Source: an uncultured Devosia sp. (lineage in GTDB: Bacteria; Pseudomonadota; Alphaproteobacteria; Rhizobiales; Devosiaceae). Taken from it: DNA of 54,953 nucleotides. Numbering within the stretch: the stretch's first letter is position 1; every line of letters begins with the position of its first letter. A program made the translations under genes and the position numbers. This document shows positions 8,785-17,838 of the stretch, piece after piece. Location: NCBI RefSeq assembly GCF_946479885.1, contig NZ_CAMLHM010000020.1:1-54953 (forward strand), written 5' to 3'. The notes under the pieces were generated by a model. That model was not told the origin of the DNA, ran no database searches, and saw nothing but the letters and a program-made list of their open reading frames with translations.

Positions 8785-8919
8785 CCCTCTCCCCTCAGAG
8801 GGGAGAGGGACGATCCGACGGGTTCAGGGTGAGGGGTGCTGCGTCATCCCATGCCAGAGATGCGGAAAGAGACCCCTCATCCGCCCCTTCGGGGCACCTT
8901 CTCCCTCAGGGGGAGAAGG
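8785..8919. repeat. Paired hairpins of repeat family 3 (copy 1)
   Basis: Two strong palindromes (8785-8809, CCCTCTCCCC...GGGGAGAGGG; 8897-8919, CCTTCTCCC...GGGAGAAGG) face each other. Each is linked to an inner TGAGGGGT/ACCCCTCA motif. The same architecture recurs at 52845-52954. The pair fills the space between argC and leuD and could act as the argC 3' end. Confidence 0.8.
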
Positions 8920-8925
8920 AAGAGA

Positions 8926-9876
8926 TCAGGCCGCCAGGCTCTCGCGGGCGCTGACGCCCAGCATCAGGTTGAGATTCTGCACTGCCGCGCCCGAGGCACC
9001 CTTGCCCAGATTGTCATAGACCGCCACCAGCACGGCCTGGGCGCGTGCGTCATTGGCAAAGACATGGAGGGTCATCGTGTTGGTGTCGTTATGCACCTGC
9101 GGATCGAGTTCGGGCGTCTTTGCGATCTCCTGGTAGGGCGCCACCGTGACAAAGCTGTCCTTGATGCCGGCATAGTGATCGGCAATCGCGGCATGCAGGT
9201 CCCGCCCTGATGGCACCTTGCCGAGCTGACCCAGCTGCAGCGGCACGAAGGTGGTCATGCCCTGGGCGAAATCGCCCACCGTTGGCACAAAGAGCGGCGC
9301 GCTGCTCAGCTTGGCATAGCGCGTCATTTCCGGCACGTGCTTGTGCTGGAAGGTGAGGCCATAGGGCATGAAGTGGCTGGCATCGGCGCCGGCCGCATCA
9401 TACTCCGCGATCATCTGCTTGCCGCCGCCGGTATAGCCGGAAATGCCATTGTAGCTCACCGGATAGCTGGCTGGGAGCAATCCGGCATCGATCAGCGGCC
9501 GCACCGTACCGATCAGGCCATGCGGCCAGCAGCCCGGATTGGCGACGAAGCGCGCATTGGCGATCGCCGCGCTCTGGCCCTTGTCCATTTCGGCAAAGCC
9601 ATAGGCCCAGTTGGGATCGACGCGGAAGGCGGTCGAGGCATCGATCACCCGCGTGGTGTCGTTGTCGATCAGGCTGACGCTTTCCCTGGCCGCATCGTCG
9701 GGCAGGCAGAGGATGGCGACGTCGGCCGCGTTGAGCAGCCGCTTGCGCTCGTCCTGGTCCTTGCGCTTGTCAGCGGAAATCGACAGCACTTCGAGGTCGC
9801 GCCGGCCGGCCAGGCGCTCGCGGATCTGCAGACCCGTGGTTCCGGCTTCTCCGTCGATGAAAATCTTGGCGACCAT
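8926..9876 (-). CDS. argC: N-acetyl-gamma-glutamyl-phosphate reductase (type 2)
   Basis: Third step of arginine synthesis: NADPH-dependent reduction of N-acetylglutamyl phosphate. The 316 residues fit the short (type 2) ArgC class. It starts with a dinucleotide-binding segment (KIFIDGEAGTTGLQIRERL) and has the active-site Cys in VANPGCWPHGLIG (about residue 117). The start is ATG 9876. It diverges from deoD across a 136-base gap. Confidence 0.95.
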   Translation of the reverse strand: MVAKIFIDGEAGTTGLQIRERLAGRRDLEVLSISADKRKDQDERKRLLNAADVAILCLPDDAARESVSLIDNDTTRVIDASTAFRVDPNWAYGFAEMDKGQSAAIANARFVANPGCWPHGLIGTVRPLIDAGLLPASYPVSYNGISGYTGGGKQMIAEYDAAGADASHFMPYGLTFQHKHVPEMTRYAKLSSAPLFVPTVGDFAQGMTTFVPLQLGQLGKVPSGRDLHAAIADHYAGIKDSFVTVAPYQEIAKTPELDPQVHNDTNTMTLHVFANDARAQAVLVAVYDNLGKGASGAAVQNLNLMLGVSARESLAA

Positions 9877-10012
9877 TGGCGTTTCTCCAGTGCGGCAGCG
9901 TAAATGGACCTCTGATATGTCGAGGTCAAGACGTTGGACGGCTCATGGTTGCAGTGCACGCCGTGCAATGGCATTGATTTGACCAACCGGACAAAATTCA
10001 AGGATCAGAGCC

Positions 10013-10723
10013 ATGACCCCCCATAACCACGCCAAGCAGGGCGACTATGCCGAGGCCGTGCTGCTGCCGGGCGATCCGCTGCGGGCCAAATGGATCGCCG
10101 AGACCTTCCTCGAAGGGCCAAGGCTGGTCAATTCGGTGCGCAATTGCCTGGGCTATACCGGCAACTGGAAGGGCAAGCCCGTTTCGGTGCAGGCCACCGG
10201 CATGGGCCAGCCGTCGCTGGCCATCTATGTGCACGAACTGATCAACGTTTACGCCACGAAAACCCTCATCCGCGTCGGCACCTGTGGCGGGCTCAGTGCC
10301 AAGGTCAAGGTCCGCGACCTCATCCTGGCGCAGGCCGCCTCGACCGACAGCTCCATCGTGCGCGACCGTTTCGGCGCCTTCAATTTCGCCCCCATCGCCG
10401 ATTTCGGCCTGCTGCGGGCGGCGGCGGAAAAGGCCGAGGCGGCCGGGATGCGCTTTCATGCCGGCAATATGCTGAGCTCGGACATCTTCTACCATGTCGA
10501 TGGTTTTGCCGGTTACGACAAGCTGCCCGATCACGGCGTCATCGGCGTCGAGATGGAGGCCGCCGCGCTCTATACGCTGGCCGCCCGCTTCGGCGTCCGG
10601 GCGCTGACCATCTGCACCATGACCGATTGCCTGATCACCAAGGAAGAGATCGACGCCAATGAGCGCCAGACCTCGCTCAAGGAAATGGTGAGCCTGGCGC
10701 TGGACGTGGCTGTGGAGGCGTAG
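10013..10723 (+). CDS. deoD: Purine-nucleoside phosphorylase (DeoD type)
   Basis: Phosphorolysis of purine (deoxy)nucleosides to base plus (deoxy)ribose-1-phosphate; purine salvage. The 236 residues match hexameric bacterial DeoD. Visible motifs are VLLPGDPLRAKWIAETFL at the start, RVGTCGG, SSDIFY, GVEMEAAALYTLA and a conserved TMTDCL. ATG 10013 has AAGGA nearby. It is followed by a pair of family-1 repeats, so it is probably monocistronic. Confidence 0.96.
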   Translation: MTPHNHAKQGDYAEAVLLPGDPLRAKWIAETFLEGPRLVNSVRNCLGYTGNWKGKPVSVQATGMGQPSLAIYVHELINVYATKTLIRVGTCGGLSAKVKVRDLILAQAASTDSSIVRDRFGAFNFAPIADFGLLRAAAEKAEAAGMRFHAGNMLSSDIFYHVDGFAGYDKLPDHGVIGVEMEAAALYTLAARFGVRALTICTMTDCLITKEEIDANERQTSLKEMVSLALDVAVEA

Positions 10724-10746
10724 GCGCAACGCAAAAACCCAGTAGA

Positions 10747-10828
10747 CCTCATCCTGAGCTTGTCCAAGGACGAGGTCGTGGCAATATTGATAGGCCCGAC
10801 CTCGTGGTTCGACGGGCTCACCATGAGG
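10747..10828. repeat. Paired 29-bp palindromic repeats (family 1, copy 2)
   Basis: Units at 10747-10775 (CCTCATCCTGAGC...GGACGAGG) and 10800-10828 (CCTCGTGGTTCGAC...CCATGAGG). The pair is in the opposite orientation to the copy at 2703-2781. The left flank CCCAGTAGA is shared with copies 1, 3 and 4. The second unit ends 18 bases before the next start codon, so the next gene's Shine-Dalgarno region abuts the repeat. Confidence 0.85.
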
Positions 10829-10846
10829 TCTCACCAAGAGGCCACC

Positions 10847-11470
10847 ATGACCGTACTCGATAGACTTGCCGGCGCGCTCGATCGCCGGGACGAAGCGCCC
10901 AATGTCGATCTGGCCGAAGATATCGTGGCGCGCCGCGACATGGCTGCCATCGGCGAACTGGCGGCAGCCGTGCGCTCGGGCGCCGCGCGGCAGGCCAATG
11001 ACGCGATCAAGGTGCTCTACGAGGTCGGCGCCCGCGACCCCGAGCTGATCGCGGCGCAGTGCCCGGTCTTTGTCGAGGCCCTGCGCAGCTCCAACAATCG
11101 CAAGGTCTGGGGTGCCATGACCGCCATCGACACGGTGGCCGAGCGCCGCGCCGCCACTCTGGTGGCGGAACTACCCGCCATCATCGCCGCCGCCGACAAG
11201 GGTTCGGTCATCGCCAAGGACCATTGCAACTCGATCCTGGTGAAGCTGGCGCGGGCCGGCTATGGCCAACTGGCCGTGCCCATTCTGGTCGAGCGCCTGC
11301 GCACCGCCGCACCCAACCAGTTCCCCACCTATGCCGAAGCCATCGCGCCGGTGCTGACGCCGGAAGCCCGGCCAGGCTTTCTGGCCGTGCTGAAGGAGCG
11401 GGTCGGCTCCATGATGCAGGAGAGCAAGCGCAGGCGGGTCGAAAAGGTGATGGCCAAGCTCAACGGCTAA
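10847..11470 (+). CDS. Hypothetical alpha-helical (HEAT-like) protein
   Basis: Not recognised as a named protein. The 207 residues are almost entirely helical and arranged as repeating pairs (DMAAIGELAAAVRSGAARQANDAIKVLYEVGARDPELI..., then NRKVWGAMTAIDTVAERRAATLVAELPAIIAAADKG...). This pattern suggests HEAT/ARM-type repeats used for protein binding. There is no signal peptide or membrane segment. Start ATG 10847 is chosen because upstream in-frame codons lie within the repeat. Cys-45-like residues occur singly, and no catalytic motif is evident. Confidence 0.7.
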   Translation: MTVLDRLAGALDRRDEAPNVDLAEDIVARRDMAAIGELAAAVRSGAARQANDAIKVLYEVGARDPELIAAQCPVFVEALRSSNNRKVWGAMTAIDTVAERRAATLVAELPAIIAAADKGSVIAKDHCNSILVKLARAGYGQLAVPILVERLRTAAPNQFPTYAEAIAPVLTPEARPGFLAVLKERVGSMMQESKRRRVEKVMAKLNG

Positions 11471-12528
11471 GCGCCCGTGCCCGAGACTACCGGCGACCGC
11501 GCAGCGGAACCACCCGGTCGCGGGCGGAGCGCCAGAATGGGACGCTCGATGCAGCGATAGACCAGCAGTCCGCCAAGCACCGACACGACGAGGCAAACAA
11601 GGAAAACCAGCAGGCCATTCCAGTGCTGGTCAAGCACGCGCAACAGATCCTGCAGCAGCCAGAGGGCGAGCGGATGGGCCAGATAGATCGAATAGGATGC
11701 GGCCCCGACCAGCAGCAGGGGCCTGAACAGGGTGGCCGGGCGCCATGGCGGCATCACCACCGCACCGAGCACGATCAGCGCCGAGGGCATGCCCCACACC
11801 AGCAGGCGCGACCAGACGGCCGGATCGTGAAAGCCGGAGCCTTCAAGGCCCAGCGCGATCGTGCCGGCGAACCAGCCTATCCCGGCCAGCAGCGCCATTG
11901 GCCCCAGCCAGGCCGGTAGCCGCGCGGACACATGGGCAATCAGCACACCCAGCAGGAATTCGAGGATCAGCGGATTGCCGAGGAACCGGAAAGCCGACAG
12001 ATCGGTGACCTGGGCGAGCAACCAGCACAGGGCATAGGCCGCCAGCACCACGGCCAGCATCGCCCGCCCCGGCCGCAGCAGCACAAGGGTGGCGGCCGCA
12101 TAGAACAGCATCTCAAAGCACAGCGTCCAGCCGATCAACATCACCGGCGTCGAGAGCAGGTGGGGATTGCTGGCCGGCCAGAACAACAGCGTCGCCACCA
12201 CCTTGTCGACCTCCAGCCCGCCCGGCATCAGGGCATAGGGCACGCTGAGCAGCCAATAGAGTGGCACCACACGCCAGAACCGCTGCAGGGCGAAATCCAT
12301 CGGCCTGCGGCTTGTGCCGATAAAGGCGGTATGGGCGATGATGAAGCCGCTGATGACGAAAAACAGGTCGACCCCGGCAGCACCGAAATTCTCGAGACCG
12401 CCAACGACCCGGAAGGTCGAGCCCGGATGGTTGTGGGCAATGTCGATCGAATGCACCGCCACCACCAGCAGCGCCGCCACGGCGCGCAGGACCTGAACAT
12501 TGTCAATGAAAGCGGGGCGCTCGGTCAT
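11467..12528 (-). CDS. Acyltransferase 3 family membrane protein (OafA/YrhL-like)
   Basis: Integral membrane O-acyltransferase, typically modifying sugars of lipopolysaccharide, capsule or exopolysaccharide. The 353 residues carry the family opening (NVQVLRAVAALLVVAVHS, then GAAGVDLFFVISGFIIAHT) and about ten membrane segments ending near IERPILALRPRP. The catalytic His is probably the one in VAVHS. It overlaps the stop of the convergent HEAT-like gene by four bases. No glycan gene is adjacent, so the acceptor cannot be inferred. Confidence 0.92.
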   Translation of the reverse strand: MTERPAFIDNVQVLRAVAALLVVAVHSIDIAHNHPGSTFRVVGGLENFGAAGVDLFFVISGFIIAHTAFIGTSRRPMDFALQRFWRVVPLYWLLSVPYALMPGGLEVDKVVATLLFWPASNPHLLSTPVMLIGWTLCFEMLFYAAATLVLLRPGRAMLAVVLAAYALCWLLAQVTDLSAFRFLGNPLILEFLLGVLIAHVSARLPAWLGPMALLAGIGWFAGTIALGLEGSGFHDPAVWSRLLVWGMPSALIVLGAVVMPPWRPATLFRPLLLVGAASYSIYLAHPLALWLLQDLLRVLDQHWNGLLVFLVCLVVSVLGGLLVYRCIERPILALRPRPGGSAARSPVVSGTGA

Positions 12529-12696
12529 CTGGTCCTACCTGATCGACCTGTTTCACCACGCCAATGCTAATAATCCGCCAAGCCCGCCCCGGACTTTGCG
12601 CCCCGCCTCACGCTGGCGTCATTCGAGACGCCGAAATCCGCCCATTTTCCGCCGCCATCGCCGTGTTAGCCTCGCTGCACCATCGGGGCCCGACAC

Positions 12697-14040
12697 ATGC
12701 AGCTCAAGCCGAACGCCTATCGCCTCAACGAGACCGTCAAGGGCGTCGAGACGATGACCCGCTTTGCCCTGGCCGTGCTGGCTTTGGCCTCGGGCGTCTA
12801 TACCTATCTGGGCGTGCGCGGCATTCTGGATGGCTCGGCCACCTTCGTGTTCTTTGCCGCCATCATCTATTCGGCCGCCGTGTCGGTGGCGATCTACGCC
12901 TTCTGGAGCTTCATGCTCCGGTTTGTCCCCCTGGTGACGTCAGGGGTGCAGCGCATCGGCCTCTTCGTCACCATGGCGATCGGCTGCGCCATGATCATGG
13001 CCATGAGTTCCTGGCTCAATGCGGCGGCGCTGGCCGGTTCGGCCGCCACCGAACAGCATATGGCGGTGACGCTGCAGGGCTATGCCGAAGACCTCGACCT
13101 GGCCCATGCCAATGCGCTGGCCAGCCAGAGCCTCTTGCCCGACGTGCAGCGCGCCGCCGAGCGCTTTACCGGCCTCGCCAATGACGAGCGGGAATCGGGC
13201 GCCCTGACCGGCACCACCGGCTCGGGCAGCGTGGTGCAGCTGCTCAGCCAAATGGGCACGCAGATGAACCAGCTGGCATCAACCATTACCGGCAGCCGCG
13301 ACGAGGTGGCTTTGCTGTTCGAACAGGGCTCGGCCCGCCTTGCCACCATGCGCGAACTGGTCTCGACCCCCGGCCAGATCGAGCCGCGCGCCGACAGCTT
13401 CCAGACCGAGGCCGTGCAGCTTTCGGCGGTGATCGCGGCCATGCAGCAGACCGGTGTCGCCGCCTCGGTCAAGCGCGCCTCGGCCGATCTCAGCGCCGGC
13501 TTCATCGCGCCGGTCGCCGATGGCAGCTCGGCCGATCTCGCCACCAGGCAGGACCAGGTGATGGAAACCGTCCGCGCCTCGGTGGCCGCGCAGTCCGCTG
13601 CCCTGACCGCCGCGGCGGACGAAATCCTCGCCACGCCCACCGTGCAACAGCGCCGCTATGTACCGCTCTCGAGCGCCGAAGCCGTACTGCGCTACTGGCA
13701 GGACTTCATCCCCAGCTGGGCTGGCGCCATTTCCATCGACCTGCTGCCGGTGGTGCTGGTGCTCGTGCTGATGATCGTCAACGACGCCATGCGCAAGGAT
13801 TCCGAGTCGCTCGAAGAGGCCGAGAACATCACCGCCGCCGAAATGCTGCGGGCCATGGCACTGTTCCGCCAGATGGAGGCGGCGGGCATCGATGTCGTGA
13901 CGGGCCGGCCGCTGGCGGCGCCCACCGAGCCGGAGACAGTGGCGTCCCCTGAAATAGCCGAGACGGCGTCCGACGATGCCACCGTCACCCCGATCGATGC
14001 GGCGCAGCGCAAGCGTACCGACGGCCCGCGCCCGGCATGA
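12697..14040 (+). CDS. Uncharacterised membrane protein with large helical periplasmic domain
   Basis: Not recognised. The 447 residues contain three membrane helices near 22-40, 50-75 and 86-106. A long Ala/Ser/Gln-rich segment (about 107-350) follows, predicted helical or coiled-coil, then a fourth helix around AISIDLLPVVLVLVLMIV, and a cytoplasmic acidic/Pro-rich tail (EPETVASPEIAE...). The topology resembles receptors or scaffold proteins more than transporters. Its stop codon overlaps the start of the ClpP-like gene by four bases (ATGA), so the two are translationally coupled and probably work together. The Shine-Dalgarno before ATG 12697 is weak. Confidence 0.75.
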   Translation: MQLKPNAYRLNETVKGVETMTRFALAVLALASGVYTYLGVRGILDGSATFVFFAAIIYSAAVSVAIYAFWSFMLRFVPLVTSGVQRIGLFVTMAIGCAMIMAMSSWLNAAALAGSAATEQHMAVTLQGYAEDLDLAHANALASQSLLPDVQRAAERFTGLANDERESGALTGTTGSGSVVQLLSQMGTQMNQLASTITGSRDEVALLFEQGSARLATMRELVSTPGQIEPRADSFQTEAVQLSAVIAAMQQTGVAASVKRASADLSAGFIAPVADGSSADLATRQDQVMETVRASVAAQSAALTAAADEILATPTVQQRRYVPLSSAEAVLRYWQDFIPSWAGAISIDLLPVVLVLVLMIVNDAMRKDSESLEEAENITAAEMLRAMALFRQMEAAGIDVVTGRPLAAPTEPETVASPEIAETASDDATVTPIDAAQRKRTDGPRPA

Positions 14041-14855
14041 AAACCGATGCCAATGCCCGCGCCGACACCCGGGACGGCCCGTTCTATCGCGGCTTGATCG
14101 CGCGCGTTGCCGCCGTTGACGATGGCAATATCCTGCGCGTGGCGTTTTTTGCCCTGCTGGCGGGCACCGCCTCGGTGCTCTATGTCGATTTCCGCGAACT
14201 GACGGCCAACGAAGGCGCAGCCCTGGCCATGCCTATGCGGCCCATCCTGCCGCCTTTCGATCCCCAGGGGCCGGCAGACGGCACCGCGCCAAATGTAACG
14301 ACCAGCCCACAAGTGCTTGAGCAGCCGCTTGAAATTACCCTCGGCACCGGTGGACAACTCTTGCTTATAGGGTCGATCGACCCCGGTTCGGCCGACCGCT
14401 TCGCCGCCGAGATTGAAGCCCGGGGCGAATACGTACAAACTGTAGTCCTCGACTCGCCCGGAGGATCGGTCGTGGATGCGCTGGCCATAGGCAGTCTGAT
14501 CCATGAAAAGGGCCTTGCCACCAAGGTCGCCGCGGGTTCGCTTTGTGCCTCGTCCTGCCCCCTGATCTTTGCCTCGGGCAAGGAGCGTATCGCCAGCCCC
14601 CAGGCGGCCATCGGCGTGCACCAGATCTATGCTGCGGCCCTTTCGGGCGATCCGCAGAACGCCCTGCGCGTGGCCGGCACGGCCATGAGCGACGCCCAAT
14701 CGACCACCGCCGAGATCATCAGCCACCTGACCAAAACGGGCGTAGACCCGGCTCTGTGGCTGCATGCGCTCGAGACCCCGCCGGACCGGCTTTACTATTT
14801 CAGCCCAGAGGAGATGACGCGTCTCAAGCTTGTCACTGAACTAGCAGACAGTTGA
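14037..14855 (+). CDS. Membrane-anchored ClpP/crotonase-fold protein (COG3904-like), putative serine protease
   Basis: 272 residues: a cytoplasmic N-terminus, one membrane helix near 31-50, a Pro-rich linker (60-95), then a ClpP/SppA-type domain exposed to the periplasm. The domain shows GSIDPGSADRF, VVLDSPGGSVVDALAIG, AAGSLCASSCPLIFASG (candidate nucleophiles Ser172/Ser173) and IGVHQIYAA (His195). The order Ser then HQ matches ClpP rather than the Ser-Lys SppA dyad. Flanking cysteines (Cys170, Cys174) are unusual. Activity is inferred, not known. It overlaps the preceding membrane protein by ATGA. Confidence 0.75.
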   Translation: MKTDANARADTRDGPFYRGLIARVAAVDDGNILRVAFFALLAGTASVLYVDFRELTANEGAALAMPMRPILPPFDPQGPADGTAPNVTTSPQVLEQPLEITLGTGGQLLLIGSIDPGSADRFAAEIEARGEYVQTVVLDSPGGSVVDALAIGSLIHEKGLATKVAAGSLCASSCPLIFASGKERIASPQAAIGVHQIYAAALSGDPQNALRVAGTAMSDAQSTTAEIISHLTKTGVDPALWLHALETPPDRLYYFSPEEMTRLKLVTELADS

Positions 14856-14933
14856 TCGCTGGACGGGGAACCCGGTGGAGGACCGGACCGTTCAACGAGG
14901 TTAGAAAAACATAGAATTTGGAGGGGAGGCCAC

Positions 14934-15224
14934 ATGACCCAGCTACACACCCTGACACGCCATCGCGACATCCAGAATTGGGTAAGCGACCGGCACGGCA
15001 TTCCGGCAATTGCTCGGGTGCGCAACCAGTTCGGGGAGGAACACGCCCAACTCAAGCTCAGCTTTCAGAAGCGCAACAAGCGGCAGATCGAAAGCCAGGA
15101 CGACGGCATGAGCCCATGCTCGTGGACGGCCTGGCTGGCTGAACTCGACCGCCAGCAGCTCGCCCTCAAGGTCGATCCGGCCGCGGACGATTTCGAACTT
15201 GTCGAGCGGCGCGAAGCCAACTGA
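14934..15224 (+). CDS. Conserved small hypothetical protein
   Basis: A 96-residue basic/polar soluble protein that I recognise only as an uncharacterised type. It has a strong Shine-Dalgarno (GGAGGGGAGG) before ATG 14934 and ends upstream of a strong hairpin. Features are WVSDRHGIPAIARVRNQFGEEHAQLKLSF, a basic stretch (QKRNKRQIES), then DDGMSPCSWTAWLAELDRQQLAL. There is no signal peptide or known fold motif. A good ribosome site and coding-type composition support a real gene. Confidence 0.75.
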   Translation: MTQLHTLTRHRDIQNWVSDRHGIPAIARVRNQFGEEHAQLKLSFQKRNKRQIESQDDGMSPCSWTAWLAELDRQQLALKVDPAADDFELVERREAN

Positions 15225-15268
15225 GACCTGGCAAAAACTGCACGCGCGGAGCGGCGACGCGCCGTGAA

Positions 15269-15303
15269 AAATTCCCCGGGTCCCTAGCGACACCGGGGAA
15301 TTT
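15269..15303. terminator. Hairpin terminator after small hypothetical gene
   Basis: An 11-bp perfect stem AAATTCCCCGG / CCGGGGAATTT with a 13-base loop, 45 bases after the stop codon. The A and T ends of the stem make it usable in either direction, though the T-run is short. Confidence 0.65.
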
Positions 15304-15355
15304 CCTATGCTAGGCATAGTGATGCTCGAAACGCTGCCATAGGGTATCACGCGCC

Positions 15356-15997
15356 ATGCTGAGCCGGCCCCAGACCATTCTCGTCGCTCACGCCCTGGCG
15401 CTCATCGCCATCCTGCTCTGGCTGGTGCCGTACCTGACCAGCACATTGGGCACCAACGGCTATCTGCTGAGCTTCGTATTCTACTGGCTGGCCTTCTGCG
15501 TGCCGGTCACCCTGATCCATGTGCTGCCCAACCGCAGCCCGCGCCTCTTCTCCGAAAAGCTCGAGCGCCGCGACTGGTTCGTGCCGCTGCTCGTGCTGGC
15601 GCAGGTGGCGCTGATCGCCGTGGCAGCCCTGGCGCCCGCTACCGCGCTTCTGACCACGCAGGGCGCCCTGCTGGCCCTGCTCTTTGCCGTCATCAACGGT
15701 CCGCTCGAGGAAATCGCCTGGCGCGGCGGCTTCATGACGCGCTTCAGCGATAAGCCGCGCCTTGGCTTCTGGCTGGGCTGGCTGCTGTTCAGCGCCTGGC
15801 ACATCCCGCTGGCCCTGAGCCACGGCGTGATGTTCGACGGCGGTGGTGTTGGCCTCGTTGCCAGCGCGGCCGTGCTGGGCCTGTTCTGGAACTGGATCGC
15901 CTGGCGCACCGGCTCGGTCTTCTGGGTGGGCCTGGCCCACGCCCTGACCAATCTCGCCGCCTTCTGGGCCCTGTTCGAACGCAGCGGCTTTATCTAG
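15356..15997 (+). CDS. CPBP family intramembrane metalloprotease
   Basis: A CAAX-protease/bacteriocin-processing (Abi) family integral membrane protein of 213 residues with about six to seven helices. All three family motifs are present: EEIAWRGGF (EExxxR), FSAWHIPL (FxxxH) and HALTN (HxxxN). Bacterial members are putative intramembrane proteases. No substrate or bacteriocin gene is adjacent. The start is ATG 15356. Confidence 0.9.
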   Translation: MLSRPQTILVAHALALIAILLWLVPYLTSTLGTNGYLLSFVFYWLAFCVPVTLIHVLPNRSPRLFSEKLERRDWFVPLLVLAQVALIAVAALAPATALLTTQGALLALLFAVINGPLEEIAWRGGFMTRFSDKPRLGFWLGWLLFSAWHIPLALSHGVMFDGGGVGLVASAAVLGLFWNWIAWRTGSVFWVGLAHALTNLAAFWALFERSGFI

Positions 15998-16066
15998 CGG
16001 GCGCCAACGGCTTGGCGTGCAGTGGCAGCGGCCGGGATCGGGCCGCCACCGCCGCACGCCTTAATG

Positions 16067-16342
16067 CTAGTGGTGGGCTATGCCGATCTGCTTGAGGTTG
16101 TTGGCCGCGACGCCGGCGCCAATGCCAAACACCAGACCCGGCTGCCGCACCATCGGGGTGGGGAACACCTTGTCGCACTGGTCCATGCCCGAGCTGGCGC
16201 AGCTCTGGGCATGGTCGCCCTTGTTGCAGTCGGCAATGACGAGGTCGTAACACTCCGCCAGCGTGTTGACGCCGGCATGGGCCTGGGCAACGCCGACCAG
16301 CGTCATGGTGGCAAGGGCGGCGATACGGATCATCTTGTGCAT
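16067..16342 (-). CDS. Small secreted Cys-containing protein
   Basis: Unrecognised protein of 91 residues. A signal peptide ends at AQAHA (MIRIAALATMTLVGVAQAHA). The mature part has four cysteines in AECYDLVIADCNKG and SCASSGMDQC, which suggests two disulfides in the periplasm. The C-terminus has a short glycine-rich hydrophobic stretch (GLVFGIGAGVAANN). ATG 16342 or the ATG two codons later may be used. The gene lies alone between the CPBP protease and leuB. Confidence 0.65.
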   Translation of the reverse strand: MHKMIRIAALATMTLVGVAQAHAGVNTLAECYDLVIADCNKGDHAQSCASSGMDQCDKVFPTPMVRQPGLVFGIGAGVAANNLKQIGIAHH

Positions 16343-16527
16343 TTGGTTGTCTCCTCGTTTGGACCGGCTTGGTGCGGCGCTGATGGCGTGCCTTTTGCCC
16401 TTCCCGGCTTGAACGCCCTCTGATCCGCGTATTCAGTGGGCGTTCAGGCCATGGGCGGCCTTGCATGGCAGGCCGAAATGACGCTATGTGCCCGCCAAGC
16501 GTAACCATCAGTACGGCGAGGACCGAC

Positions 16528-17628
16528 ATGGCCACCCATTCCCTATTCCTGCTGCCGGGCGACGGCATCGGCACCGAGATCATGGTCGAGGTGGAAAAGC
16601 TGATCGCCTGGACCAATGCCGAACAGCTCACCGATTTCTCGACCGATCGCGGCCTCGCTGGCGGCGCGGCCTATGACGCCCATCAGGTGGCCATCACGGA
16701 CGAAGACGTGGCCAAGGCCAAGGCCGCCGACGCGGTGATCTTCGGCGCCGTGGGCGGCCCCAAATGGGACAACGTGCCCTATGAGCATCGCCCGGAAGCC
16801 GCGCTCCTGCGCCTGCGCAAGGAAATGGCCGTGTTCGCCAACCTGCGCCCGGCCATCTGCTACCCGGCTCTGGCCGATGCCTCCTCGCTCAAGCGCGAGC
16901 TGGTGGAAGGCCTCGACATCCTGATCGTGCGCGAATTGACCGGCGGCGTCTATTTCGGCGAGCCCAAGACCATCACCGATCTTGGCGACGGCCAGAAGCG
17001 CGCCATCGACACCCAGGTCTACGAGACCTACGAGATCGACCGCATCGCCCGCGTCGCCTTCGATCTCGCCCGCACCCGCAACAACAAGGTGCACTCGGCC
17101 GACAAGAAGAATGTCATGAAGTCTGGCGTCTTGTGGGACGAAGTGGTCAAGGGCGTCGGCAAGGACTATGCCGATGTCGAACTGCACCACATCCTGGCCG
17201 ATAACGCCGCCATGCAGCTGGTGCGCAATCCCAAGCAGTTTGACGTCATGGTCACCGACAACCTGTTCGGCGACATTCTCTCGGACGTTGCCGCCATGCT
17301 CACCGGCTCGCTCGGCATGCTCCCCTCCGCTTCGCTCGGCGCCCCCGATCCGGTCACCGGCAAGCGCAAGGCCTTCTACGAGCCCGTGCACGGCTCCGCC
17401 CCCGACATTTCAGGCAAGGGCATTGCCAACCCCATCGCCATGATTGCGTCGGTTGCGATGGCGCTGCGCTATTCGTTCGGCCAGATCGAGCTGGCGACCC
17501 GAATCGAAAACGCGATCTCGGCCGTGCTCAGCGATGGCCTGCGGACGGGTGACATCGCGCAGGACAACCGCAAGACGGTCGGCACCGAAGAAATGGGTGC
17601 GGCCATTTTGGCCAAGCTCAAGGCCTAG
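16528..17628 (+). CDS. leuB: 3-isopropylmalate dehydrogenase
   Basis: Oxidative decarboxylation of 3-isopropylmalate to 2-ketoisocaproate with NAD+, in leucine synthesis. ATG 16528 (366 residues) fits the conserved start [14 protein letters not shown]; the open frame extends upstream without similarity. Motifs are [12 protein letters not shown], the Lys-Asn segment [11 protein letters not shown], and the Asp-rich metal site [38 protein letters not shown] lies just upstream. It converges on rpsP across a composite repeat and a strong terminator. Confidence 0.97.
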   Translation: MATHSLFLLPGDGIGTEIMVEVEKLIAWTNAEQLTDFSTDRGLAGGAAYDAHQVAITDEDVAKAKAADAVIFGAVGGPKWDNVPYEHRPEAALLRLRKEMAVFANLRPAICYPALADASSLKRELVEGLDILIVRELTGGVYFGEPKTITDLGDGQKRAIDTQVYETYEIDRIARVAFDLARTRNNKVHSADKKNVMKSGVLWDEVVKGVGKDYADVELHHILADNAAMQLVRNPKQFDVMVTDNLFGDILSDVAAMLTGSLGMLPSASLGAPDPVTGKRKAFYEPVHGSAPDISGKGIANPIAMIASVAMALRYSFGQIELATRIENAISAVLSDGLRTGDIAQDNRKTVGTEEMGAAILAKLKA

Positions 17629-17642
17629 TGCGCTGATTTACC

Positions 17643-17764
17643 AGTCGACACCCTCCCCCTTGCGGGGAGGGATCAAGGGTGGGGGATGTTTAGCCCGGAT
17701 ATGCGGGCCAACCCACACCCCCTCCCAACCTCCCCCGTCGAGGGGGAGGTGCCGCGCGGTGGTT
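17643..17764. repeat. Composite palindromic repeat (family 2, copy B, inverted)
   Basis: This is the reverse complement of the element at 4014-4137. The outer parts are nearly identical (AGTCGACACCCTCCCCCTTG on the left, CCGCGCGGTGGTT on the right), and the roughly 25-base centre differs. It lies between convergent leuB and rpsP. Confidence 0.85.
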
Positions 17765-17785
17765 GTGGCAATATCAGAGAACAAC

Positions 17786-17818
17786 AAAAAGCCCCGGCGC
17801 ATCGCACCGGGGCTTTTT
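17786..17818. terminator. Strong bidirectional Rho-independent terminator
   Basis: Stem AAAAAGCCCCGG / CCGGGGCTTTTT with a 9-base loop. A-run and T-run on the two sides allow termination of both leuB (rightward) and rpsP (leftward). Confidence 0.92.
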
Positions 17819-17838
17819 CATTGGTAGATGCCGACCGA

